Positions 34,738-46,682 of a stretch of 64,000 nucleotides of DNA are shown piece by piece. The DNA comes from Macrotrachela quadricornifera. Lineage: Eukaryota; Rotifera; Eurotatoria; Philodinida; Philodinidae. Every line of letters begins with the position of its first letter. Within the stretch, counting starts at the first letter, position 1. A program made the translations under genes and the position numbers. A model generated the notes under the pieces. The model was not told the DNA's origin and searched no databases. It saw nothing but the letters and a program-made list of their open reading frames with translations. The stretch spans positions 281,685 to 345,684 of the forward strand of contig JAJEKB010021031.1 of NCBI GenBank assembly GCA_022393335.1. Reading direction: 5' to 3'.

Positions 34738-37700
34738 TCAAAGCTTCTGAAACTTTTGAATACGGCTATTGTTAGCATCAATGACATACATATTCATGGC
34801 TGAATCAAATCTAATAGCTCTTGGTGTATCTAACTGCATCGCGCTATTACCAGCAATACCCGTACCAGCAACTGTGATACCTATGGTACTGTTGTGGCAG
34901 AACATTTGTACACGATGATTACAACGATCAGCAACATAAATGTTGAGATAAGAATCGATTCTGATTCCTTGAGGACAATTCAGTTGCGTAGCACTCGAAC
35001 CTGATGAGCCTGGAGTGCCAGCGATGAAAGTCCCCGATGAAGTACCTGGTGTCCATCTCATGACTGAATGTCCGTAATGGTTAACGATAAACAGGTCGCT
35101 GCTCACTGATGGCAAATAATCAATACCCCATGGAAAGTTTAATTGATTATTTCCATTACCAGCTCCATTTCCACCAGCTACAAGAACACCATTGCTGCCT
35201 GATGTAGATGTTCTAGGATAACGCATAATACGATTATTAACCATATCAACCACATACATGTACATTTCTGTTGAATCAAAGACTAAATGTCGCGGACCAT
35301 TTAATCTATTTAGCGATGCGCCTGATGCTCCCGATATACCGACAATAACTGTTCCGCTTGTTGATCCACCACTATACCTTTGCACGCGGTGGCCGTTATA
35401 GTCGGTGACATACATGTAGCCATTAGCATCCACGTACACACCTTGAGGATCATCCAAGAGAGTAGAACTAACACCAGTCGTTTGATATTGTCCAGCCAAA
35501 ATGGTTGCATTCGAAGAATTCCTCGTTAGCTTCCATATAACCTGGTTATATTCTTCATCCGCAAGATAGAGCGACTCGTTCGCATCGATAAATATGTCGG
35601 TCAGCCATCTCATTGCTACGGAACTTGGTATGGTATATCCTGTTGTATTCCAAAACGCACCACTCGATAAACCTAAAAGTAACATGAACGATGCATTACA
35701 AACATTTTTCGATTTCGATCATTCAGTCCCGCAAACTATCGAGAGCGATCATTATTGCATTCTCACATTATGTGACTTATACCGAGGTTCATGCGAATCT
35801 ATTCGTTCTCTCACTTGTTAGAGTAACAAATGTGAATGATTTACATCAAGCAATGCCTCAAAACAAATTTGATATATAGTATTTGCGTTTTTGGCTCGTC
35901 CCATAATAAGTGACCTTGAATGAACAGTACGATAGCTATAAATCATTTCTCTCATTTGTCCGGTATGCAAGGGGAAAAGCAGATTTTGGAGCCATCAGCA
36001 TGGAGTGAAACTAGGCAACATATTGGCGGTCAGATCCTTAAATTTCCGACAAGAAGAAGCACTTTGAACTACAAATCCACATGTAGAAATGTTTTGTAGA
36101 TTTTCCAGCTTTTCGGATGGCATTAGGATTCATCAACAGTCATGAAAATCTATGTCCCCTACTTACAATCAAAACTGCGGCGAATTTAAGTGATTTCTAC
36201 TGTATTTCTGAGTGTGAATCAGACTTGAAACCGGTCTGATTTTTTCAAACCGCATCGGGCCAGCCAATTTGACTTTCTCGACTGAACCGAGTCAACCGGT
36301 CTAAGTTTATGACTTATCTGGCAAAAAAGCGATACACTCATGCATTAACTAAACAACTAATACTTTCGCAAAACAGTTTGTTATTTTAGTTCTACAAAGA
36401 TATACAAAATCAAACTTATACAGTATCTCAGAGCTTCTTATAGCGACGACTTTTTTTTAGTTTGTGACGTTTACTACACTACTATTCAGAACCAATGAAG
36501 GTCTCTTTCAAAAGTTTCGACTAGAACCCAGAGTTGGAACCGATCAAGGCTTTTGTCGACCGAACCAGATCGGTCGATTGAAACTCTTGATCTAACCGGC
36601 AAAAAATCGACCGGTTTAGCTACAGAATTCAACCAGTAAAAAACTAGGAAAACAAAATAAGCTAGGAAGGTCGCTTTTTATGCTAGGTACTATTTTTAGT
36701 CTTCTAATATCTGCGAGTTTTCACATTTGTATAAGACTAGTAGTTGATATAGTGTTTACAACAACAGAAGGCCCTTCTTAATACTCAAATAATAAAAACA
36801 TGAAGTAACAACAACTAGCAATTGGGAGTTTCTGATTGCCAATAATAAAGTTAAGAAAGATGAATAGGAAATTTTGAACAGCAATATTTAGTACAAACTG
36901 TATTTAGACTCTGATGAGCTGTTAACTTTTTGTGGCCATAATAAATTCATCCAGTATAATGCGAGATCCTCACCATACGACGAGCAAGGATAAGTGCGAA
37001 ATTTAGAGCTGCAGGTCTAATTACAACTATAAATTTATCACGGAAAAACGCTTATATTCATGTCTGTTGATCTTTGAAGCTATGAAAATCAATAAAAACG
37101 AGCAAAGTACATTAATTTAGTTTTCGTGTCCTAAAAGTTGATAAGAGAAACCAGTCCAATCAGTCTACACAAGTTTTTGTCGGTTTTAAGAGTGTGATCG
37201 ACCCGGCCAGTCAGGTTCCAAGTTTGATATGAGTGAATCTTAATGGAATCTTGCCAATTTCAATGATTTCTGATGAATCAGAAGACATTCAGACAGATCT
37301 GAGCGGATTTTAGATTCATAGATCTAGAATCCAAGGATTTTCTTTGCCCCATTTAAATATGTGTAATAAACACTTCCTCGAAGGTCTTGATGACGTTGCC
37401 TAGAACTTGAGTGTTTAGCATTTGAAGAGGTGAAGTTACTTTTTTAACGTGAAATCGTACTTCTTTACTCGAATGGCAACTACCTGTGTCTCGAAACGGC
37501 TTATAGACGTTTGTAGTGATCTATCGTATATTGTTTAATTCAGAAATTATTTTTCTAGTAAAAAACAATATAAATGAGGCCACTTGTGATGACTTCAAGG
37601 TACTCTGTTTATGGGTTCTACTCATAAAAAATAGAGTTTTGTGCAAGATCGTCCACAAGACTATCGATATGTTCACGAAACCGTACTGTTAACTCAAAAG

Positions 37701-38500
37701 AACTTTCATTAACACATAAAAATTGACAAAGAAATCATTGTATTTACATGGATTAGTAATTGTTGTCGTGAATATTATCGTCCTGCAAAAAGAACCAAAT
37801 AACAAAATATCTCCATATTCAATGGATTCAAAAATACTGGGTTCTACTCTAAAAGAACTGATTGTATTAATGTCTGTGACTTACGTATTCGTAGCGGTGT
37901 TTGCTAATGAAAAAAGAAGTATTATTTTGACAAATTGTATAAAATAAAAGAAAACTTACTAACTGTTGTGGCTACGGTCACTTTACCTAAATAGATAGCA
38001 ATATGCAAATGAATAACGCAATTAAACTAAACAGACATAGCGAATTCAGATGGTAAACGCAAAATGTAGTCTGAATAGCTGTGACATACTCTGGAAAACG
38101 CGAATTCCTTTCATATCCTTATGTATTTTTTCTAGGATTTTGGCTGCTCATTTGTTCCCTTGATGCATGTAACGGTGAAAGAACGAATGAACTAAGTCAA
38201 AATTCATTAAGACGAAGTTTCTATCAAATAGATTGGTGATGAATGTGACTGTTATTCGAGATCATATAGAATAGACTTACCATTGCTTGTTATCAATGAA
38301 TAAAGTAGAGCTGGAAATATAGCAGAGATGGCAAGAATTAGGATACTAGCGCTAATCAGTGTCCATACACAACACGAACAACACGATGACTGGCAATAGT
38401 ATCCTCCACAAATGACTCTGTTTTTTGTTCTTTCGTGTGAAGATTCATGCACATCGAATTTAGTTGCTTCATAGCTAGTAGTTGTTCGCTCAGAATGCAT
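34738..38500 (-). CDS. Membrane-anchored NHL-repeat beta-propeller protein, two inferred exons
   Basis: Exon 1, 38500-38281, encodes 73 residues plus one base: a charged N-terminus, a Cys cluster (YYCQSSCCSCC) and a transmembrane segment at residues ~45-70. It ends at a GTAAGT donor. Exon 2, 35672-34738, begins right after a ttacttttag acceptor in the complementary phase. Joined, they give exactly 384 residues with no stop. Exon 2 carries five or six NHL repeats (DPQGVYVDANGYMYVTD.NGHRVQRY is the clearest), with glycine/serine-rich loops. Prediction: type II membrane protein with an extracellular propeller binding proteins or glycans. The 2.6-kb intron is far longer than others here. It may contain unseen exons (Thr-rich stalks are common in such proteins) or inserted repeats. 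Exon 2 alone could also start at an ATG at 35685, but the acceptor argues against it. Confidence 0.75.
35673..38280 (-). other. Inferred long intron of the NHL gene, with CCGGT-rich repeat patches
   Basis: Patches at 36215-36320, 36520-36640 and 37150-37215 repeat words such as aaccggtctga, gaaccg, tcgaccggttt and ggccagtca in both orientations, suggesting a decayed repeat. Similar wording (ggccagtca, gactggtcga) occurs at 20790-20890. No exon with recognisable protein was found; 37723-37947 has an open frame of 74 codons of no known similarity. Confidence 0.4.
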
Positions 38501-38972
38501 TGTTTGACCTCTCTAGAAAATAAATAAACTTGAGGCCAACCACTCGCATAGTTGATTATTCATCATAGATGCAATTTTCGTCCTTTTTCAGAATTTAGCC
38601 TTACATTTCGGCGAAAAGTGAAAACCATGTCAACGAGTATCTTTTGAATACGCCAAGAAAAAAAGTCAACACCGAATTTATATAATTCGCAAAGATTTAT
38701 GTTTCCATCCTCATTCTTATCACAAGCAAAACATAGTTTTAAATTATTCAAATACTACTATGTAGGTATTTGGACATTTCAGCTGCTGAAGAAGGAATGC
38801 ATGTTGAAACTTGGTGTAATCTTCAGAACTCTCTTGAGACAGTTCTATATCCCAGTGATTGGATCTACGTCTCACACCCTAGTTACTACACAGTATCAAT
38901 TGCGAACTACTCTTCTAGTTTGGACCTTAAAACATGACGACTATTTTCAATGCAGGAAGAAAGAAAGACTGA
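38501..38972. other. 5' region of the NHL gene and unassigned DNA
   Basis: A ttttctag site about 12 bases upstream of the NHL start codon (minus strand) could be an acceptor for a 5' untranslated exon. Otherwise nothing is recognised. Short frames on both strands are unsupported. Confidence 0.3.
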
Positions 38973-40330
38973 ACTACTATCGGAATTTTTAAAGAAGGCA
39001 GGTTGAAGAAAAGTATATAACTCCTGAATGAAAAGTCTAGCGATCTGCGGTTTTCACCAATGAATAGACCACCGGTGGGGGTACATGCCTATGTGGAAAA
39101 GTGAGTTTCTCAGCTACTTTTTGAAACCAGCTACGGTCTACAAAATTAAGAGCATATTATCGAATACTTAAAGGAGTATTTTTTTCGCAGGGTATACACC
39201 CCGACATGCCCTCTTCAAAATGGTATCTAAGCAGTTTCTTGATTTTGCTTCCTTGAAAGACTCTACAGTTTTGAAAAGAGAAATTTCATGTACCACATTT
39301 TTTGCTGAAAAGCAAAAAAATACTTCGAAAATAGGTTTTCGATTATGCTAATCAACATAAAAGAGTTTATTTTCTTTGAAATTTATGGTTCGAAACATGA
39401 TATCTTTCTTCGAATATGAACATGTCGATATGTTACGCGAGAATGAAAAAGGAAAAAAATAGAATAGAAAAGAAAAAACAAGATATATGTTATGATCCGA
39501 TCTCGGGATTAGATTTTAATGTTGTCCTGGATGTCAAAGGGTGTAATATCTTCTCCAGGTACGATCTCAGTGATAACACTTAGATCTAACTATTTGTCAT
39601 CACTAATATATGAGTGCACTATGATCTAGGTCTAAATGGTTACTGATCTATAAATACCTCAGTTTTTCTGAATAAAACCAGAAGTTTTGTCTTAATCACA
39701 TCGAAATATGGAACAATAGTTCTTTTTGTATTTGTACTTTTTTCAAAGTTCAATTTATTGTCAGAGCAGGTAATAAAATTGCTGTTGTTCTAGAAGTCTG
39801 ATTTAAAAAAGACGATAAAATCAGATGAACCCTAACGAATGCAGATTCTGATTTTCAGACGAACTCAAAAGTAAGCATTTTCCAGTGAGGGTGATCATGA
39901 GATCTACATAAAACTACAACTCCATATCCAAATAAACTCTTTTATGTTGATTAGCATAATCGAAAACCTATTTTCGGAGTATTTTTTTGCTTTTCAGCAA
40001 AAAATGTGGTACATGAAATTTCTCTTTTCAAAGCTGTAGAGTCTTTCAAGGAAGCAAAATCAAGAAACTGCTTAGATACCATTTTGAAGAGGGCATGTCG
40101 GGGTGTATACCCTGCGAAAAAAATACTCCTTTAAGTATTCGATAATATGCTCTTAATTTTGTAGACCGTAGCTGGTTTCAAAAAGTAGCTGAGAAACTCA
40201 CTTTTCCACATAGGCATGTACCCCCACCGGTGGTCTATTTATTGGTGAAAACCGCAGATCGCTACGACTTTTCATTCAGGAGTTATATACTTTTCTTCAA
40301 CCTGCCTTCTTTAAAAATTCCGATAGTAGT
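38973..40330. mobile_element. Large foldback element, ~400-bp arms around a ~557-bp spacer
   Basis: The arm 38973-39372 pairs almost perfectly with 39930-40330 (outer actactatcggaattttt, inner cataaaagagtttatt), with only scattered differences. Both arms contain the 10-bp palindrome CCACCGGTGG (39069-39078 and 40224-40233). The spacer 39373-39929 has no recognised coding sequence. Target duplication not evident, so the superfamily is open. Confidence 0.85.
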
Positions 40331-42360
40331 ACGGTTCGATAGAAGCAACGAAGTATTAGCGATGCTTATCAATATGTTGAACATCTTAAGATCCATATAC
40401 TTACATCGTGATTTGTATTGATGTATCGAGGAACATATTTACCATGTCCTTCACCAGCAGTTGGCATTTTCGCTAGTAATTATGAATAATTGATACAAGC
40501 AATAATGATTGAAAGGGTCTGTTTTGTGGCATTCTTATAAATTACTGCAACGAGATGAGTACTCGTTACGCTGTTTCATCTAGACGATGTTGAATGCAAT
40601 TGTATTGTTTATATTACGAATAGGCGTTTTAAGCTTTTACGCTTTTTCATCTCTCAATGACAGTGATTGAAGGTGCTGAAGGACAAAAATCGTTAAAAAG
40701 TTAAAGTTTTCGGCGAATTGCTATGCAGGATGGTGGAATGGCAAAAGCCAAGCGAATAGAGAAAAAGCGGACACATTGATTCTCTTTGACAGGCTTGAGT
40801 CTTTTTTATTGACAAAATGCACAAAAAAGCAAGACGGCGCTTTATACTGAAATTCGTCGCACGATCACGTTCAGTTTCATCAATGGCAGTGATTCTGTTT
40901 GTGAGGGTTCATTGTTCTTCGTATTTCGCCAGTAGTGAAATATTTTCAAACTGACGTTTTACTTGAATAGACAAAGGTTTGTTCTTGATAGGAGATTGCT
41001 GTCGACTGCCATTGTTCGAACAGATAATATCGCCTTTTAGAAATGCTGTTTGACTAGCCGCCTCCTTAACACAGTTTTTACAGTAGACGCTCCTACAAAA
41101 ACGCCTGGACACAAAAACTAAGGAAAAGAGCGAAGGTGGTATTTTTCTTTTCGCTCTTACTGTCATCTCAACACTATGTTTGCTCACTTTTCCATTATCA
41201 TCGACCTAACCGTTGGCAACATAAATCTACACTTTCGATTCAAGAACTCTTGGATTACACATGGTCGCATTTTAATTTTTTTCATCTGTGCTTTGGCACA
41301 TCTTTATTGAGCGTACATCGCATGAATTAAACACGCAGCAGGAATGACGTATCAGTGGATCACCAAAAAATTGGCGGTGACCAAATTCCATTTTGGGATG
41401 AGGGAGGATGTATGAGTCAAAGCAAATCATGATGCGTTTCGATCTTGCTTAAGAGCCTCATCAGGTGATTTCAACTTTATATATGCTTATAACTATGCTG
41501 TATATTCATGTATAATTTATTTTTATGTAGCATTACAGACAAGAAGATTTTGACCAGGATTTACAAAGGAATCTTTTCAAAATGAAGATATATATGTTAT
41601 AAAGAATTTTTTGAATCGAGCATATATATCAAGGCAGATAACTAGAAAGGAAAACAATAGAAGTATTGCAGAACTTCAAATACACCGCAAACTCAGTACA
41701 AAGTAACATGGGTTTAACGGAACGACGCTCTTGATCAAAAATTGGTAATGTTGACGAATATCGGATTGCTCGAAGAAGAGCAGTTTCGATAATATTTTTG
41801 AAAACATGGCATGAGGGTGAGTTCTAGCTACCGTAACATGTTTCTGCATCGCTAAAAGCTTCATCAGATGGCTTTGAACATTACTCTATTAGAAGAGATA
41901 TTATGTCCGAATGATTAGAATATCAACCATTAGATATACTACGTTGCTATTAAAGGAGACAAAATTCTCTGATAGTGGTAGTTGCACTTTTATACCAGTG
42001 ATGAGGTTCTGGCTGCCGTAGCATGATATCTGCTCGTTGCGTGCTTCTTTTTCTAATTTCAATGTTGCATCATTTTTTATTGGATATTTGTAAAATACGC
42101 GAATACTCTCAAATTTGGAATTGATACTATAGGTAGATAGGGCTTGTTGAGTTGACTCTACGAACACTCTAAATGGTTGAGCATAGAAATGATTTTCAAG
42201 TAAACACTATTTTTTTGAACCTACTACGAACACCCACGAATACCCGTATCTTTTACCAGTGAGTCGGTCAGCTCGAGTTAGCACATACCCAAAATATAAG
42301 GCCTTTAGCTTGTACCTTAAGAAAATAGCAAGGCACGTATTTTTTTCAGTTTTCTGTTCC
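40331..42360. other. Intergenic with dispersed repeat words
   Basis: No recognised gene. Two copies of the cttgcttaa/gctaaaag..catcagg word (near 41430-41470 and 41830-41870) are shared with 32070-32210. A 92-codon frame on the minus strand (41187-40909) has a few Cys residues (YCKNC) but no recognisable family. Confidence 0.4.
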
Positions 42361-42911
42361 TACACTGTTAAAAATAAGGTATTTTAGGAAACCAAAAAAA
42401 GGATCTTCCCCTGGGCACACTGGAACATCCTTTTTTGGTTTCGTAAAAAAAACGTTTCGTGTGAAGCCAAGTGTGAACTTCTGCAATAAAAGGTTTCGTA
42501 AGAAGGGTTTCGCACTGACCCTTTTCAAAAATTTTCAAACAAGGTTCCGGACAGAGGGTTTCACACTGAGCTTTTTATGGCAAATTGAAAAGCGGTTTCG
42601 GAGGATGAGTTACGTACTAAACCGTTCACATCAGTTGAAAAAAGGTTTTGTATGTGTTCAATGGCACTAAACCTTTTTTTGTCATCGAACCAATAACTGA
42701 TGATGGAAGCTCCAGAGGTATCCATGCAATTTAGTATCCACCTTACATCCGTCATTCAATCTCATTTAGATATAAAAAGCTCAATAGAATTCGTGCACAA
42801 CTTTTATTGAGCTTTTCATACCTAAATACCTAAATGAGATCGACTGACGGATGTAAGATAAAGACTAAACTGCCTGAATATTTCTGGAACTTTCAGCAGC
42901 GGCACGAATGA

Positions 42912-43441
42912 GGGGGGGGGGGGAGGAGGATGGGAGTCCGGAATTTCGGCCCAACCATTTTTCGTCCCGGCCGAAATTCCGGTGATTTTTCGGTCTGGAC
43001 TGAGAATCCGATAGGAATATCGGTCCCGTTCTTAAATAAATTTAATTAATTAATTAGTAATTAGTAATGTTCATAGTGCTGAGCACCATGCCATACTGTT
43101 TAACATCATGTCATACTGCTTAGCAAGATGATATACTTGATGTTCATAATGCTCAGCACCATGCCATACTGCTCAGCAAAATGAGTTTTAGAAAGTCATG
43201 GTGCTCAGCAAAATGANNNNNNNNNNTCATGGTGCTCAGCAAAATGAGTTTTAGAAAGTCATGGTGCTCAGCACTATGAACATTACTAATTACTAATTAA
43301 TTAATTAAATTTATTTAAGAACGGGACCGATATTCCTATCGGATTCTCAGTCCAGACCGAAAAATCACCGGAATTTTGGCCGGGACGAAAAATTGTTGGG
43401 CCGAAATTCATGTAACCCGAGGAGGATACCCCCCCCCCCCC
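42912..43441. mobile_element. Foldback element with an assembly gap in its loop
   Basis: A G-run (42912-42923) and a C-run (43429-43441) mark the outer ends. The arms pair through gaccgatattcctatcgg, aatttaattaattaattag and taatgttcatagtgctgagc with their complements. The loop repeats catggtgctcagcaaaatga-type words and contains the N run. The element is AT/GC-patchy and has no coding capacity. Confidence 0.75.
43217..43226. other. Assembly gap (10 Ns)
   Basis: Ten Ns sit in the centre of the foldback element. The two flanks carry the same words (catggtgctcagcaaaatga), so repeat collapse is likely and the true gap length is unknown. Confidence 1.
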
Positions 43442-43659
43442 TCTGCTTCTGGTAATAGTTTTCTCCGATTTTAATAGAAAGTATGACCAAAGTTTTGTCT
43501 CATTCGACGAGAAAATTCGCCAAAATCCGGAGAGAATTTGTCCAAAATTCTCGAAATTCGGAGAAAATTCATCTAAAATTCCCCGAAATCGGCAGCAAAG
43601 ACCTTGATTAAAATTATCAAAGACTTTGTTGTTCATAATCGAAAAACAATCTCTCTTTA

Positions 43660-43938
43660 TTAGCAAGAGCATTTGATTATCTTTTGATGATGCCTGTCAC
43701 GATCGCAATTGTAGAAAGATCCTTTAGCATAATGAAAATTATAAAAAACAGATTGCGAACGATGATGAATGATGAACGATTATATTCATTTTTATGATGT
43801 ACATTAGAAATATTAATTTTGGATGAATTAAAGAATATAGAAGTTCTTGAAAAATGGTTAAATAACAAAACTGTCCGTCGAATTTCGATTCAGCCAGTAT
43901 CGATTTTGTTTTTGTTTTATATTTTTAAGAAAATTTAA
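43660..43938 (+). pseudogene. hAT transposase relic, C-terminal dimerisation region
   Basis: The frame reads ..MPVTIAIVERSFSIMKIIKN, then RLRTMMNDERL, then a TGA at 43795-43797, then LEILILDELKN. This is the hAT C-terminal dimerisation motif (P-x-(T/S)-x-A-x-x-E-R-x-F-S...K-x-x-x-R..M...R). Everything N-terminal of it is missing here. It lies inside the composite element 42363-46679. Confidence 0.8.
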
Positions 43939-45289
43939 TAAATTTATTAACGAAGTAATTATATTCTCTTTCTCGTAGAGAAGAATCTTAGAAACAAATT
44001 GTTTGCTTGATTTCTTGCTTGATTACTTGCTTGCTTGTATGTCCGCACAAGGTCAAAAAAACATTTTATTAATATTATCCATTAAAACTTAACCAAAAGG
44101 TAATTAGGGTCGAGGAACTCGAATCTGATGTTAGCTTTTTAAAATTTTTTTGAGGATCATTTTTTTAAATAAACGACAATTTTCTAATGAAAAACATTTG
44201 TTTTTATGAAGTTTGATCAAAGGCAGCTGTGGTCGAGTCACTTCAATTTGACTTTGGTTTCTTTAATTTTATTAATGAATAGGTTGACGGTAGTTTAGAA
44301 ACGCGATTTCTACGAGAAAGAGCTGAGCGAGTCTTTAGACGAGCGTTACTTGTAATTAGTTCGGTTACTTATTTACTAATATTTTAATCATTTACAATCT
44401 GAAACGTTAAACTTCTTTTGTACATTCTCCGATTTTCAAAAATTTCCATATTTTCTCCCATTTCTAAAATAACCTTCCCCCTGCTTTTAGCTCTTCGCGC
44501 CACCACTGGGAACTTACCTCATCAGCCAAAAATAACATTTAGTCGCCAAATAGTTTCTCGAATTAATCTACAATACAGAGCAAATCAATTAATTTTATAT
44601 AATAAAATAAACTTACCCATACAGCTCATAAGTTAATCGATCTAAACAGAGAAAACAAACATGTTTATTTTCTTTAGTGAAACTTACCCATAATTTGATA
44701 CACAGATGGTTTTGAAATAAAACACGAGTTAATCTGGATTAGATGATAAATGTATTCACGAGTCTCATACTGAAGTCAATCTGTAACAGAAAAGGAATTC
44801 ATTTATTTGAATACAACAAACTTATTGATTAACTTGTACGAATTCCGAAAATATTGGGTTCCGCAGTGTTATCACCGAACCTCACCAACAAAACAAAACA
44901 GCGAATGAGTAGTGGACGAAAAGGTTCCGTAAACGTGTAACACATCCTTAAGGGTACTTAAAATATCTTCTACATGGCAGTAATTTTTTATAAATTCACT
45001 CGTTTATATATACAGCATATACTGGCAAAACAGATCGATGAGTTAGTAATGGACAAAAAGGTTCCATAAGTTATAAACGTATGCTTAAAGGTACTATAGA
45101 TAACTTTTTGAGAGCTATCTTGGGGTACTATGGATAACCTCTTGAGGATTATCTCAGGATAATATGGGTAACTCTTTAAAGACTATCTTGAGTATCATTA
45201 GTAACTTTTTAAGCTGTGCCTTAACTTGCCAATCGTAACTTTCTGAGGGCTATCTCACATTGTAAACAAATAGGTGCTCTACCGAACGT

Positions 45290-46650
45290 TGAAGGTTTGA
45301 TACTGTTTACAAAGCAATTTTAATTTTCGTGATATGAAAATTGTTTCGTAAATTTTCATACAGCGTCTCATCCGTAGCCCGAAAATTGAATAGAGTTTTG
45401 AAGTTTTATTACGAAAACCTTGAGAAGTTCTGTGTATCATGTACTCAACTTTTTGCAGTTTCGTATCTTTTGTATAAAGCTGTTTGACATCTTCTTAGAG
45501 CATATAAAAATTCCGTATAAGTTCTGTAAAGCCATTCAAGGTTTCTTAAGTGCTCTAATAGTTCCGAATACGCTGTACGGAACTAGCTATGGTTTCGTAA
45601 AAGATATACCGAACCATTGCATTATTTAAGAAATTGTGAACAGTTTTGTGCAGTGTATGCTGAAATTTTTGATATTTTATGAAACCATTGATAGTTTCGT
45701 GGAACAACAAATAGCTCCGCATGCCTCACACGAATCTATCGAAAATTTCGTAAACTATTAAAAGATTCAGTAAGCATTGTACGGAACTGTTCACAGTTTC
45801 GTAAATGATGTAATGGTTCGGTATACCTTTTACAAAGCCATGAATAGCTTCGTAAGTGTTGCAGAAGTTCTGGGCGTAATTTACGAAACCATTTAAAGTT
45901 TCAAAAACTATCTGATACTTTGGTATATCTTATACGAAGCCATCAACAGTTTTGCTAGTTATGTGAAGGTTCAATATATATATTACGAAACCACTGACAG
46001 TTTTATAGAGCATCTAAAGGTTCCGTATAAGTTCTGCAAAGTTATTCATAGTTTCGTAAGTGCTCTAATAGTTTCACATATATTGTGCAAAACTCGTGAT
46101 GATTTCTTAAAAGATATGCTGAATCATTACATCATTTATGACACTATGAACAGCTTCGTACAATGTGAGCTGAACGTTTTGACGTTTTACGAAACTTTCG
46201 ATAGATTCGTATAAAGTATACGGAACCTTTAATATTTTTACGAAACTATTAATGGTTTCACAAGACATCAAAAGGTTCAGCATACACTGTACGAAACTGT
46301 TCATAGTTTCGTAAATAATATCATGGTTCGATATACCTTTTACGAAACCATACCTAGTTTCGTACAATGTATTCGGTACTATTGCAGTACCTATGAAATT
46401 CTGGATAGCTTTGTACAACTAATACGGAGCCTTTGAATCATCTGCGGAAATATCAATAGTTTTGGGTGAAAGAGACAAAACTACCAAAAGTTCAGTACAT
46501 AATGAATGGAACTTCTAGAGGATTTTATAATAAGACCTCGAAACCCTCCTATGTTTTCGAAACTCAAAAAGGTTCTGGACGAAAACTATGAAACGATTTT
46601 CGTACTACCAAACTCAAAATCGTCTCGTACGAAAGTGCCAAACCATTTAA
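45290..46650. repeat. Array of ~50-bp imperfect repeats forming small hairpins
   Basis: Units centre on TACGAAAC..8 bases..GTTTCGTA (for example 46290-46313), separated by aggttc(c/g)gtata-type links; neighbouring units start about 47-51 bp apart (45795, 45846, 45893; 46302, 46351). Because each unit is near-palindromic, both strands give long open frames with repeating peptides such as VPYTLYE and NSFVK. I treat these as artefacts of the repeat. Confidence 0.8.
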
Positions 46651-46682
46651 GTTTGGTGCAACATCTTTTTTTTACAGTGTAG

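Larger units (their letters stand above)
42363..46679. mobile_element. Hairpin-array element, copy 1, composite with nested insertions
   Basis: The inverted ends CACTGTTAAAAAT (left) and TTTTTTTACAGTG (right) are flanked by TA (42361-42362 and 46680-46681). Near the left end the sequence is full of ggtttcgtaa/gaaaccaaaaaaagg words. The right third is a ~50-bp hairpin array. Nested inside are a gapped foldback (42912-43441) and a hAT relic (43660-43938). The right end, the start of the array (aaaacaaaacagcgaatgagtagtgg near 44890) and the left ggatctt block all recur in the second copy at 57147-58849, which supports one family. No transposase of its own was recognised. Confidence 0.65.

Noticed and set aside
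40909..41187. Minus-strand frame of 92 codons with a YCKNC motif
   Set aside because: A lone Cys pair is not enough to call a zinc finger; no splice sites or similarity.
45963..46418. Open frames on both strands with recurring VPYTLYE / NSFVK peptides, looking like a repeat protein
   Set aside because: The ~50-bp units are near-palindromic and happen to lack stops; both strands give the same peptide pattern, so the DNA repeat explains it.
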